Below, piece after piece: positions 1 through 6,520 of a stretch of DNA of 13,237 bases. A program made the translations under genes and the position numbers. The stretch is from the NCBI GenBank assembly GCA_964576705.1, contig CAZNVI010000029.1, positions 1 to 13,237 of the forward strand, read 5' to 3'. The notes beneath the pieces were generated by a model. The model was not told where the DNA came from and searched no databases. It saw only the letters and a list, made by a program, of their open reading frames with translations. The first letter of the stretch is position 1; every line of letters begins with the position of its first letter. The DNA is from CAYMDS01 sp964576705 (GTDB lineage: Bacteria > Patescibacteriota > Microgenomatia > Levybacterales > UBA12049).

Positions 1-24
1 CTTAAGTTTATTAAATAAATTAAG
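1..24. repeat. AT-rich inverted repeat at window edge
   Basis: CTTAA and TTTATT on the left pair with AATAAA and TTAAG on the right, with one bulged G and almost no loop. It could be the 3'-end hairpin of a gene lying left of the window, but there is no clean T-tract right after it. A reading frame open from base 2 to the TGA at about 59-61 could be the tail of such a gene, but it is too short to judge. Confidence 0.25.
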
Positions 25-53
25 TTATATCGGGTTGCTTTTTATAACTGATT

Positions 54-63
54 ACTCATGAGT
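54..63. promoter_or_regulatory. 10-bp perfect palindrome upstream of the LytR_C gene
   Basis: ACTCATGAGT is a perfect 10-bp palindrome. It lies about 28 nt before a -10-like TATACA (91-96) that precedes the possible start codons of the first gene. It has the size of a repressor half-site pair, but a single copy in AT-rich DNA is weak evidence for an operator. Confidence 0.2.
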
Positions 64-160
64 TTATATCTGTATAAAAATGTGTTACACTATACACGAA
101 ATCATATTTATGGTTAATAAAATGTATAAGAAAGATGACATAAATTTTGAAGGAATTTCT

Positions 161-712
161 ATGCAGGAAGGTAATAAATCATCCACTCTTAAGTTGTTAG
201 TGTTTATGATTATAACAGCTGTAGTCTTAGGACTATTAATATTTACAGCTGGCAGTTTTTTTGCGGGTAATAGTGAAAATCCTGATACACCTCAAATAAC
301 TATACTCCCGACATCTTCGGAGTCTGATCCCACGAGTATTCCTGAGCCCACTGAGAGCGATGAGGTAACTCCAACCGTAACAGGAAAAACCACGCCTGCT
401 CCATCTGTTACATCAAGCGTTGTGAAACAAACACTGACGGTTGAAGTTCTAAACGGAAGTGGTGTTAAAGGGGCTGCTTCGTCAATGACCAGCGTCTTAA
501 AAAATGCCGGGTATACTATAGTTCGCACAGGCAATGCTGACACATTTACTTATACCGGAGTTACTATAAATATTAAGAAAAGTAAGGCTTCATCCTTAAA
601 TCAATTAAAGAAGGACCTTTCTGCAAATGACTATCTGGTGACTACAAGTACTACCACCTATCCCGAATCATCTACAGCTGATGCTGTCATTATATTAGGA
701 AGCGAAGAATAA
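161..712 (+). CDS. Membrane-anchored LytR C-terminal (LytR_C) domain protein
   Basis: The protein has a short N-terminal tail, one membrane helix (about residues 12-34), a Ser/Thr/Pro/Glu-rich linker (about 38-90) and a C-terminal globular domain (about 93-180). The last begins with LTVEVLNGSGVKGAA, typical of the LytR_C family, a small extracytoplasmic domain often found after LCP (LytR-CpsA-Psr) ligase domains. The LCP catalytic domain is absent, so this is not a cell-wall glycopolymer ligase; a binding or scaffolding role at the wall is inference. I chose ATG 161 because GAAGGA sits 6 nt before it, the best ribosome binding site in the window. In-frame ATGs at 80, 110 and 122 are alternatives, and 110 has TATACA 13 nt upstream. 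The protein is 183 aa from 161. The gene ends 80 nt before the kinase gene, with a hairpin and repeats between. Domain call is fairly sure; function is not. Confidence 0.8.
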   Translation: MQEGNKSSTLKLLVFMIITAVVLGLLIFTAGSFFAGNSENPDTPQITILPTSSESDPTSIPEPTESDEVTPTVTGKTTPAPSVTSSVVKQTLTVEVLNGSGVKGAASSMTSVLKNAGYTIVRTGNADTFTYTGVTINIKKSKASSLNQLKKDLSANDYLVTTSTTTYPESSTADAVIILGSEE

Positions 713-734
713 TATAAAAGCGTCAAAGCTTCAT

Positions 735-762
735 AGTTTCAGGGTAGTTTACCTTTGAAACT
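735..762 (+). terminator. Hairpin after the LytR_C gene, possible weak terminator
   Basis: AGTTTCA (735-741) pairs with TGAAACT (756-762), and the stem can be extended inward by GGT with ACC. The loop is about 5 nt. It lies 23 nt after the stop codon. It is not followed by a run of T, so intrinsic termination is uncertain; it could instead be an attenuator or a by-product of the neighbouring repeats. Confidence 0.3.
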
Positions 763-788
763 TTGCATCTTTGCATCTTTGAAACTTT
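754..788. repeat. Short 8-bp tandem repeat in A-B-B-A order
   Basis: Four 8-bp units follow one another without gaps: TTTGAAAC (A), TTTGCATC (B), B again, then A, with a final TTT. The array ends 4 nt before the ATG at 793, so it occupies the place where a ribosome binding site would be expected. Slippage is the simplest origin. Confidence 0.7.
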
Positions 789-792
789 AAGT

Positions 793-1797
793 ATGTTTGA
801 CGTCGCTTGTATAGGTAACGCCCTCATTGACTCATTTCTCACAATACATGAGGCAAATGAACTTCTCCGCATTGATGAAGGATCAAAAGAATTACATATA
901 AGACTTGGTGAAAAAATCCCGTTAGATAAAGCTCAATTTGAATTAGGTGGGAATGCATGTAATGTTTCAGTGGGATTATCAAGATTAGGACATAGAGCTA
1001 CTTTGATAGCTGAAATTGGTGATGATGCGTTTTCAAATAGAATTAAAAATAGTTTGACTGATGAAAAAGTCGATCTTTCGCGTTTCGTAACTAGTCATGC
1101 ACCCGCATCTTTTGCTATGGGATTAAGTTTCAAGTCCGACAGAGTATTATTCGTCCATCATGTAGAAAGAGATCACAATTTTAACTACGACGGTTTGCGT
1201 CCGAAGTGGGTGTATTTAAGCTCCATGGGTAATAAATGGCAGCATGTTTATAATGAGGTTCCTGTTTTTGTTAAGCAAAATAATGCAATGCTCGCATTTA
1301 ACCCAGGCACTAGACAAATTGCAGAAGGATTAGATGCATTAAAACCAGTATTGGCTGCTTCTGATATTCTGTTCTTAAATAAGGAGGAAGCAGCAAGATT
1401 GGTAGAAGGCCCCACTTCGCTAAAGCTACGAGGGGCAAGCAAAGAGCTTATGGTAAATGGTAGCAGCAGAGAGCAGAGTCAAGAACTGGCAAATAAATTA
1501 CAGCTAACGGGGCCTAAGATTATTGTGATAACTGACAGCAGCAATGGTTCATTCGCGCTTGATAATGAGGGAAATTTTTATAACCAAGGAATTACAGATG
1601 CTACTGTTATAGATAAAACCGGAGCCGGAGATAGCTTTGCAAGCGGATTCCTATCGGCTATTATGTATGGATACGATATTCAATACGCCTTAAAATGGGG
1701 CGCTATGAATTCTGCATCAGTAGTCGGAAGTGTCGGTGCACAGAGAGGACTTTTAACAAAAGAACAGATGGATAGTAAGATAAAGGGTGAAGCGTAA
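793..1797 (+). CDS. PfkB-family carbohydrate/nucleoside kinase
   Basis: This is a complete ribokinase/PfkB-superfamily kinase of 334 aa, the usual length. It would transfer phosphate from ATP to a sugar or nucleoside hydroxyl in the cytoplasm. The N-terminal signature is seen as GGN at 52-54 within ELGGNACNVSVGLSRLG, FNPGTRQI and LNKEEA match the central fold, and the C-terminal anion-hole motif DKTGAGD (274-280) carries the catalytic Asp280. The N-terminal layout resembles the adenosine/ribokinase branch rather than 1-phosphofructokinase, but the substrate cannot be read from sequence. Two genes for pentose phosphate interconversion follow, so ribose or a nucleoside is the favoured guess. 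ATG 793 begins MFDVACIGNALID, the normal family N-terminus; an ATG at 763 would add ten atypical residues encoded by the repeats. No Shine-Dalgarno is visible. Probably first gene of an operon with the next two. Confidence 0.9.
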   Translation: MFDVACIGNALIDSFLTIHEANELLRIDEGSKELHIRLGEKIPLDKAQFELGGNACNVSVGLSRLGHRATLIAEIGDDAFSNRIKNSLTDEKVDLSRFVTSHAPASFAMGLSFKSDRVLFVHHVERDHNFNYDGLRPKWVYLSSMGNKWQHVYNEVPVFVKQNNAMLAFNPGTRQIAEGLDALKPVLAASDILFLNKEEAARLVEGPTSLKLRGASKELMVNGSSREQSQELANKLQLTGPKIIVITDSSNGSFALDNEGNFYNQGITDATVIDKTGAGDSFASGFLSAIMYGYDIQYALKWGAMNSASVVGSVGAQRGLLTKEQMDSKIKGEA

Positions 1798-1809
1798 AGG
1801 GGAAAGAGT

Positions 1810-2259
1810 ATGAAAATATTTATCGGAACAGATCATAGAGGATTTAAATTAAAAGAAGACCTTAAGGAGTGGCTGACACAACTCGGCCATGAGTTACATG
1901 ACGTGGGTGCGCATGTATTAGCACCGGATGATGACTATACTGATTATGCGTCAGCCGTAGCTTTTAATGTCTCCAAAACTCCAGATGCTAGAGGGCTTGT
2001 ATTTTGTGGCAGCGGAGTGGGAGTGGATATAGTAGCAAATAAAGTGGACGGAATACGTTCAGGATATGGCGCGTCGGTTGAGGAGATAACAAGTGCCAGG
2101 CGGGATGATAATATAAATGTGCTGGCAGTTGGAGCAGAGTTTACAGATACAGATAAGGCCAAAGAATTAATACGAGCTTTTTTAGATACAAAATATGCCA
2201 AAGAAGAAAGATTTGACAGAAGGCTTAATAAAATCGAAAAAATTGAAAACATGAATTAA
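1810..2259 (+). CDS. rpiB: RpiB/LacA/LacB-family sugar-phosphate isomerase (probable ribose 5-phosphate isomerase B)
   Basis: The 149-aa product matches the RpiB family over its full length. RpiB interconverts ribose 5-phosphate and ribulose 5-phosphate in the cytoplasm. Seen in the sequence are the N-terminal GTDHRGFKLK with Asp8 and His9, YTDYASAVA, and the active-site loop FCGSGVGVDIVANKVDGIR with the expected catalytic Cys66 and the conserved Asn77. The later loop reads ARRDDNINVLAVG. In E. coli RpiB this loop holds His99, thought to help open the sugar ring; here Asp99 takes that place. This may mean a changed mechanism or substrate, or only a lineage variant. The gene starts 12 nt after the kinase and ends 3 nt before the epimerase-like gene, so translation is probably coupled. 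A purine-rich GGGGAAAGAG precedes the ATG but is a poor ribosome binding site. Confidence 0.93.
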   Translation: MKIFIGTDHRGFKLKEDLKEWLTQLGHELHDVGAHVLAPDDDYTDYASAVAFNVSKTPDARGLVFCGSGVGVDIVANKVDGIRSGYGASVEEITSARRDDNINVLAVGAEFTDTDKAKELIRAFLDTKYAKEERFDRRLNKIEKIENMN

Positions 2260-2262
2260 GAT

Positions 2263-2916
2263 ATGGATTCAAAAACTTTTGAAATTATCCCTGCGATTTT
2301 GGAAAAAGAGTGGAGTGAAATTGAAAAAAAAATTGAACTAGTAAAACCTTTCACGAGATCAATTCACATAGATATCATAGATGGTAAATTTACTGATAAC
2401 ACTACATTTCTGGATCCAGCTCCTTTTAAAAAATACACCAATGATTTATTTTTTGAGCTTCATATGATGGTAGAAAACCCTATCGAATACATCGAGCCTT
2501 GGGCAAATGTCGGATTCAAACGGTTTTTAGGTCATATCGAGAAAATGCCAGACCAAGAAGGGTTTGTCGCAAAGGCGCAGATGTATGGGGAGGTAGGATT
2601 AGCTATTGACGGTCCCACGCCGACTTTTGAAATTAAAGTGCCTATTATAGATTTAGATACGGTATTTTTCTACACAGCGGAAAGGGTAGGCCATTCAGGA
2701 GCCGTTTTAATGCCGGATAGACTTGAAAAGCTTCGAAAGTTCGCAGATGAAAATTTAATACCAATTGGAGTCGATGGGGGAATAAATGAGCAAACAATTA
2801 CAGATGCTTTTCAGGCAGGGGCCAGAAGATTCGGAGTCACTAACGGGATTTTTAAAACTGTCGACCCGCGTGATTCATACCAAAAGCTCCACGATATTTG
2901 TAACTCACTGCTGTGA
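2263..2916 (+). CDS. Ribulose-phosphate 3-epimerase-like TIM-barrel protein
   Basis: The 217-aa product aligns with ribulose-phosphate 3-epimerase (Rpe), which converts ribulose 5-phosphate to xylulose 5-phosphate. Metal and catalytic residues are present in order: His35 and Asp37 in HIDIIDGKF, His67 in ELHMMVENP and Asp171 in IGVDGGIN. Other signatures have drifted. The usual PSIL is PAIL (Ala11), the flexible loop usually written PGFGGQ is VGHSGAVLMPD (143-152), and the phosphate-binding GSAIF-type motif near the C-terminus is TNGIF. Most likely it is an Rpe adapted in this lineage, with a related epimerase acting on another sugar phosphate as the alternative. It begins 3 nt after rpiB without a ribosome binding site, which supports translational coupling. 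Its last 12 bp overlap the convergent penicillin-binding protein gene. Confidence 0.82.
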   Translation: MDSKTFEIIPAILEKEWSEIEKKIELVKPFTRSIHIDIIDGKFTDNTTFLDPAPFKKYTNDLFFELHMMVENPIEYIEPWANVGFKRFLGHIEKMPDQEGFVAKAQMYGEVGLAIDGPTPTFEIKVPIIDLDTVFFYTAERVGHSGAVLMPDRLEKLRKFADENLIPIGVDGGINEQTITDAFQAGARRFGVTNGIFKTVDPRDSYQKLHDICNSLL

Positions 2917-5124
2917 TGAGTAGAACTTAGCTCTAGGATTAAATCCGCATGCAACAGAGTTCTCAGTACCTTTAAAGAAATACTCTATTTTCCCAAAACA
3001 TGACCTGGCAATTACATCAGATGGAACTTGTTCTATGGGATCAGCTGTTTTGCCTAAAAGATTTACCATGACATCATGCCATATAGGGGCAGCGCCGGTT
3101 ATGCCTGATGCTAAGGCTTGATTCATAGGACTATTATCATTATTGCCCACCCAAACAGTTACTACATAGTCTTTTGAGTACCCGATAGTCCAGTTATCTC
3201 TTTTATTATCTGTAGTACCTGTTTTAACACTTATTTTACGACCGGGTATCAAAAGTTTAGATTCCGGACCGAAAACCGCACTTCTTGTTTGGTTATCACT
3301 TAAGATATCAGAAATAATATATGCAACGCCTGAGGGTAAAACGTTTTCTTGCAGATTGTTTTCTTTCTTTTCGATAATTTTACCTTTGGAGTCAGTTATT
3401 AATAGAATCGGTTCAAGGTCTGATTTTATTCCTTTATTACTTAGTGTTCCGAACACAGTTGCCATATCAAGCATTGTGGTATCAAATCCGCCTAAAGTTA
3501 CAGAAAGTCCGTAATCAGATGGATCATTCCAGGTGGATATCCCCATTTTTTTACCCAGTTCTACCATATTTGAAATACCGGTACGCTGTAAAGTCTTAAC
3601 AGCCGGTAAGTTCAGAGAGTTCGCTAATGCAAAGCGCATAGTAACACGTCCGAAATATTTGCCGTCATAATTCACTGGAGAATATGGAGGAGAGCCTGTG
3701 CCTCCGGGAAAAACAGTTGGTGAGTCATTGATCATACTTAAAGGCGTTAAGCCTTTTAGAATGGCAGCGCTATAGGTAATGACCTTTACTGTTGATCCGG
3801 GTTGCTGGAGGGATGTCGTGATGTTAACATTTCCTCCGTTTTCATCGTAATAGTCCTTACTTCCGACCATAGCTAAGATATCTCCATTTTTGGGGTCAGT
3901 AATTAACGCTGCTCCATTGTTTAAATTAAGATAGGTATTTCTTTCCACCTCGGACTTGACTATCTTTTGAGCCATGTCTTGTTTTTTTATATCCAGACTT
4001 GTTATGACATTTAACCCTCCTCTTTCAACAGCTGCTAGGCCATGTTTTTGTATTAGAAGATCTTTCACATACATAACGAAATGAGGCGCTAAAAGTGGAG
4101 CCGCTGGTTTTCGGAAACGAAGTATTTCCGTTTCAGCTTTATTTTTTTGACCAGACGTTATATATCCTAAAGAAAGCATTCGTGAAAGTACTTCTTTCTG
4201 ACGGTTTTTCCATCGGGAGTTTGTAGCATATGGAGAATATGTAGTCGGTGCTTGTGTAATTCCTGCCAAAAAAGCGCTTTCTGCAAGTGAAAGTTTTCCT
4301 ACATGCTTTCCGAAATATACTTCTGATGCCGCTTCGATACCCCAAGCAGTGCCTCCGTAAGGTACTTGATTGAAGTACATTTCTAAGATCTGCTCTTTGT
4401 CATATATGTGTTCTGTCCAGTAAGCAAGTACAATTTCTTTAATCTTTCGGGATAATTTTTTTTCGCTGGTGAAAAAAGATGATTTTATAAGCTGTTGAGT
4501 TATGGTGGACCCGCCTTGTATAGGTTTGCCGTTAATAGCATTTTCCTTCAATGCTCGAATTATTGATGCTATATCAAATCCCGGGTGGTTATAAAAGTTT
4601 TTATCTTCTATTGCTAAGGTTGCGTTTTGTAGGTGTTTGGGAATATCGGCAAGCGAAACTAAGGTACGGTTTTGGTCTGTATAAATTTCATAAAGTAATA
4701 CTTTGTTTCTGTCATAGATTTTCGTTGTTTGGGGTATCTGTTGTAAGGATAGCTCTTGTGGATTTGGAAGATCCTGAAGAAAAATAACAGTCAAGCTAGG
4801 TAAGAAAATAAAGAAAGTCGAGAAAAAGATACCTAAAAAAAAATATTTAAATTTCACCAGGGGAGATAAAAATTGGATACTTTTTTTAGCTCCTCTTTTT
4901 TTTGGGAAGCGTGTAAGATATATGCGTTTAATTTTCCTTTTTTTACTCTTTACAATAGAAAGTCCATTTTTAATAAAAAAACCTAAGCGTTTAAATACGA
5001 TTACAACTGTTTCTATAAATCGGTTAACTATTAATAAGCAGTAAAGTAGAAGAATGGCTGGAATTTTCAGTTCAGGAGAAAGTGTTTTATATTTCTTTGC
5101 TATTGTTTCAAAGATTCCTGCCAT
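2905..5124 (-). CDS. Bifunctional class A penicillin-binding protein (PBP1A-like), second copy
   Basis: A complete 739-aa peptidoglycan glycosyltransferase/transpeptidase that polymerises lipid II and cross-links peptides outside the membrane. The GT51 domain (about 135-320) shows EDKNFYNHPGFD with catalytic Glu173, GGSTITQQL (204-212), RKIKE (226-230) and ILEMYFNQVPYGG. The transpeptidase domain (about 400-690) shows PGSTVK with Ser444 and Lys447, NSLN with Ser503 and Asn505, and KTGTT (634-638). Unusually for class A PBPs it has two hydrophobic stretches, about 21-44 and 94-116, with a strongly basic segment between. A tail with two cysteines follows the IEYFFKGTE segment. ATG 5124 is the only sensible start: an in-frame stop lies 30 nt upstream and the next Met is deep in GT51. 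No Shine-Dalgarno; TAAAAT lies 11 nt before the ATG. It is a clear paralogue of the PBP at 6521-8776. Confidence 0.96.
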   Translation of the reverse strand: MAGIFETIAKKYKTLSPELKIPAILLLYCLLIVNRFIETVVIVFKRLGFFIKNGLSIVKSKKRKIKRIYLTRFPKKRGAKKSIQFLSPLVKFKYFFLGIFFSTFFIFLPSLTVIFLQDLPNPQELSLQQIPQTTKIYDRNKVLLYEIYTDQNRTLVSLADIPKHLQNATLAIEDKNFYNHPGFDIASIIRALKENAINGKPIQGGSTITQQLIKSSFFTSEKKLSRKIKEIVLAYWTEHIYDKEQILEMYFNQVPYGGTAWGIEAASEVYFGKHVGKLSLAESAFLAGITQAPTTYSPYATNSRWKNRQKEVLSRMLSLGYITSGQKNKAETEILRFRKPAAPLLAPHFVMYVKDLLIQKHGLAAVERGGLNVITSLDIKKQDMAQKIVKSEVERNTYLNLNNGAALITDPKNGDILAMVGSKDYYDENGGNVNITTSLQQPGSTVKVITYSAAILKGLTPLSMINDSPTVFPGGTGSPPYSPVNYDGKYFGRVTMRFALANSLNLPAVKTLQRTGISNMVELGKKMGISTWNDPSDYGLSVTLGGFDTTMLDMATVFGTLSNKGIKSDLEPILLITDSKGKIIEKKENNLQENVLPSGVAYIISDILSDNQTRSAVFGPESKLLIPGRKISVKTGTTDNKRDNWTIGYSKDYVVTVWVGNNDNSPMNQALASGITGAAPIWHDVMVNLLGKTADPIEQVPSDVIARSCFGKIEYFFKGTENSVACGFNPRAKFYSSQQ

Positions 5125-5135
5125 ATTGTCAATAG

Positions 5136-5189
5136 ATTTTAAGCGAGATTTTCAGCCTCAAACTCTTATAAATCTACCTGATTATACTA
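5136..5189 (-). promoter_or_regulatory. Candidate -10 elements before the second PBP gene
   Basis: Reading on the minus strand, TAGTATAAT lies at 5181-5189 (-10 hexamer 5181-5186, about 56 nt before the ATG) and TAAAAT at 5136-5141 (11 nt before the ATG). Neither has a good -35 at 16-18 nt. The 140-bp gap after the preceding gene leaves room for an independent promoter. The TAGTATAAT string also appears before the genes at 8776 and 10944. Confidence 0.35.
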
Positions 5190-5264
5190 AAGGAAAATGG
5201 GAATTAAAAGTAGGAAATGACAACGGGAATATAATATATTAGATTCTCTTGAGCAATTTTTCGG

Positions 5265-5687
5265 TTAGAGCGAAGAAGAGTCTTGTTCAAGTTCTGTAAT
5301 ATCAGAAGCTGGATCACCGGTATCTACTAATTCTGCCTCTGTTTCTGTTTCTTCTGCAGGCTCTTGCGGAATTACTGATGTTGTTGGTGTTTGAACAGTT
5401 TCTTGATTTGGTGGCGTAGTGGTTATTTTTTTGGCTCTATTCAAAACACCGGTAACATAGACAGCACTGGCGGCCAAAATAATTATTAGAAATACAATTC
5501 CGATAGCTACCATTAGTGCTCTTTTATTTTTTCCTGCGGTATTTGATACTTGTGGAGGTGGTGTTGGATTTAGGGGTGTTTGCGTGATTGGCGCAGATGG
5601 TTGTTCTGCAAGTTTCGTATCAACAATTGGCATAGCAGTAGGCGGTGTAGAATTTTGGCCATTTGGTTGGGTAGTTTGTTGATCCAT
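5265..5687 (-). CDS. Single-pass membrane protein with Pro-rich N-terminus and acidic C-terminus, unknown function
   Basis: I do not recognise a family for this 140-aa protein. Residues 1-52 are rich in Gln, Thr and Pro, GKNKR (52-56) is a basic stop, residues 57-80 form one strong membrane helix, and the rest is a Thr/Pro/Glu linker ending in a very acidic tail. The positive-inside rule puts the N-terminus in the cytoplasm and the acidic tail outside. There is no globular domain, so it is probably disordered on both sides, like adaptor or tether proteins. Its start codon lies only 4 nt after the stop of the upstream secreted coiled-coil gene, so the two are almost certainly co-transcribed and may act together. 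It sits between two PBP genes, which makes a cell-envelope role reasonable but unproven. Confidence 0.72.
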   Translation of the reverse strand: MDQQTTQPNGQNSTPPTAMPIVDTKLAEQPSAPITQTPLNPTPPPQVSNTAGKNKRALMVAIGIVFLIIILAASAVYVTGVLNRAKKITTTPPNQETVQTPTTSVIPQEPAEETETEAELVDTGDPASDITELEQDSSSL

Positions 5688-5691
5688 AAAT

Positions 5692-6468
5692 TTATTGTTC
5701 TACTGTTGAAGTAGGTGATAATGTAACGCTAGGAGTCGCAACAAACGCTGTAGGTTGAGCAGATGGTGAGCTTATAGGAGTACCTGTTTTTTTAACGCAA
5801 GATTTCAACCTCCTAAGTTCAGTTGCTGCTTTTAGGACTGCTTGTTTTGCTTTTATCACTTCCTGATGGGTATTTCTTAGATCTTGTGTTACTAATTTTA
5901 TAGTCGTACCTACGTTTGTCTTTGCTGAATCCTCAGCGCTGATATTAAATTCATATGATTTTACTGCTTGTGAATCGACAACTACTGATGCTAGAGCTAA
6001 AGAATTTTCAGCAAAAGCGATAGCTGAATTGAGATCAGTTTTGTCGCATCCTGTTATTCCATCTGAATTAGTTTGTATCCGAGTAAGAATATCTTCGAGT
6101 TTGTCTAATGCTTCGCTCATCCGTTCGGCTCTTTTCGAGCTGATGCTGGCAATTTTTTCATCAAGCTTTAAGACTACTTCTTTTCTTCTCAGGTCTTTAA
6201 AAGTTTTTAACTTAGTCTCAAGAGATTCTCTTTTTTGTTCATGCAGTTGTTTTTTTTGTTCTAAATAATCTTTCACATTTTCCTGCCTGGATTTATCCGT
6301 TTTTGGTCTATTTTCAGAAGCTTGCTTGAGAGTTGGACCGATCCGGAAATCTTTAGAAACCGTAGGTGCTGTAGTTACTCCGGTTGGTGTTAAAGCTTGT
6401 GCATATGATACATGCGTTAATGCTAAAACTAATGACGAAATTATCACGGGGAAATATCTTTGTGGCAT
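5692..6468 (-). CDS. Secreted coiled-coil protein of unknown function
   Basis: The 258-aa product starts with a signal peptide (hydrophobic core about 6-20, likely cleavage after SYA near residue 23). A Thr/Pro stretch follows, then long charged helices at about 55-135 that are heptad-like and rich in Lys, Glu, Leu and Arg, then a second helical part (about 142-225) and a Ser/Thr/Pro-rich tail. Two cysteines, Cys141 and Cys224, bracket the second helical part and could form a disulfide outside the membrane. No catalytic motif is visible and I do not recognise the family. A near-consensus promoter ends 7 nt before ATG 6468 and lies wholly in the 52-nt gap after the PBP gene. This gene can therefore be transcribed apart from that PBP, together with the membrane protein gene 4 nt downstream. 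Confidence 0.75.
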   Translation of the reverse strand: MPQRYFPVIISSLVLALTHVSYAQALTPTGVTTAPTVSKDFRIGPTLKQASENRPKTDKSRQENVKDYLEQKKQLHEQKRESLETKLKTFKDLRRKEVVLKLDEKIASISSKRAERMSEALDKLEDILTRIQTNSDGITGCDKTDLNSAIAFAENSLALASVVVDSQAVKSYEFNISAEDSAKTNVGTTIKLVTQDLRNTHQEVIKAKQAVLKAATELRRLKSCVKKTGTPISSPSAQPTAFVATPSVTLSPTSTVEQ

Positions 6469-6475
6469 GTTAAAG

Positions 6476-6505
6476 ATAATAAACGATCCGGTTAAGCACT
6501 GTCAA
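6476..6505 (-). promoter_or_regulatory. Near-consensus sigma70-type promoter with its start site at the ATG
   Basis: On the minus strand a perfect -35 TTGACA (6500-6505) is followed by an 18-nt spacer and a -10 TATTAT (6476-6481). Seven bases separate the -10 from the ATG at 6468, so transcription should start at or within a base or two of the start codon. There is no Shine-Dalgarno in that space. The predicted mRNA is leaderless. Confidence 0.7.
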
Positions 6506-6520
6506 GTTAAGCGAAAAAGT

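Noticed and set aside
2900..2930. Shared terminator between the convergent rpe-like and PBP genes
   Set aside because: The genes overlap by 12 bp and no stem followed by T residues is seen on either strand.
5054..5242. Plus-strand open frame of 62 codons over the PBP start
   Set aside because: Mostly antisense to a certain PBP gene; its protein-like MAGIF start is explained by the inverted repeat there.
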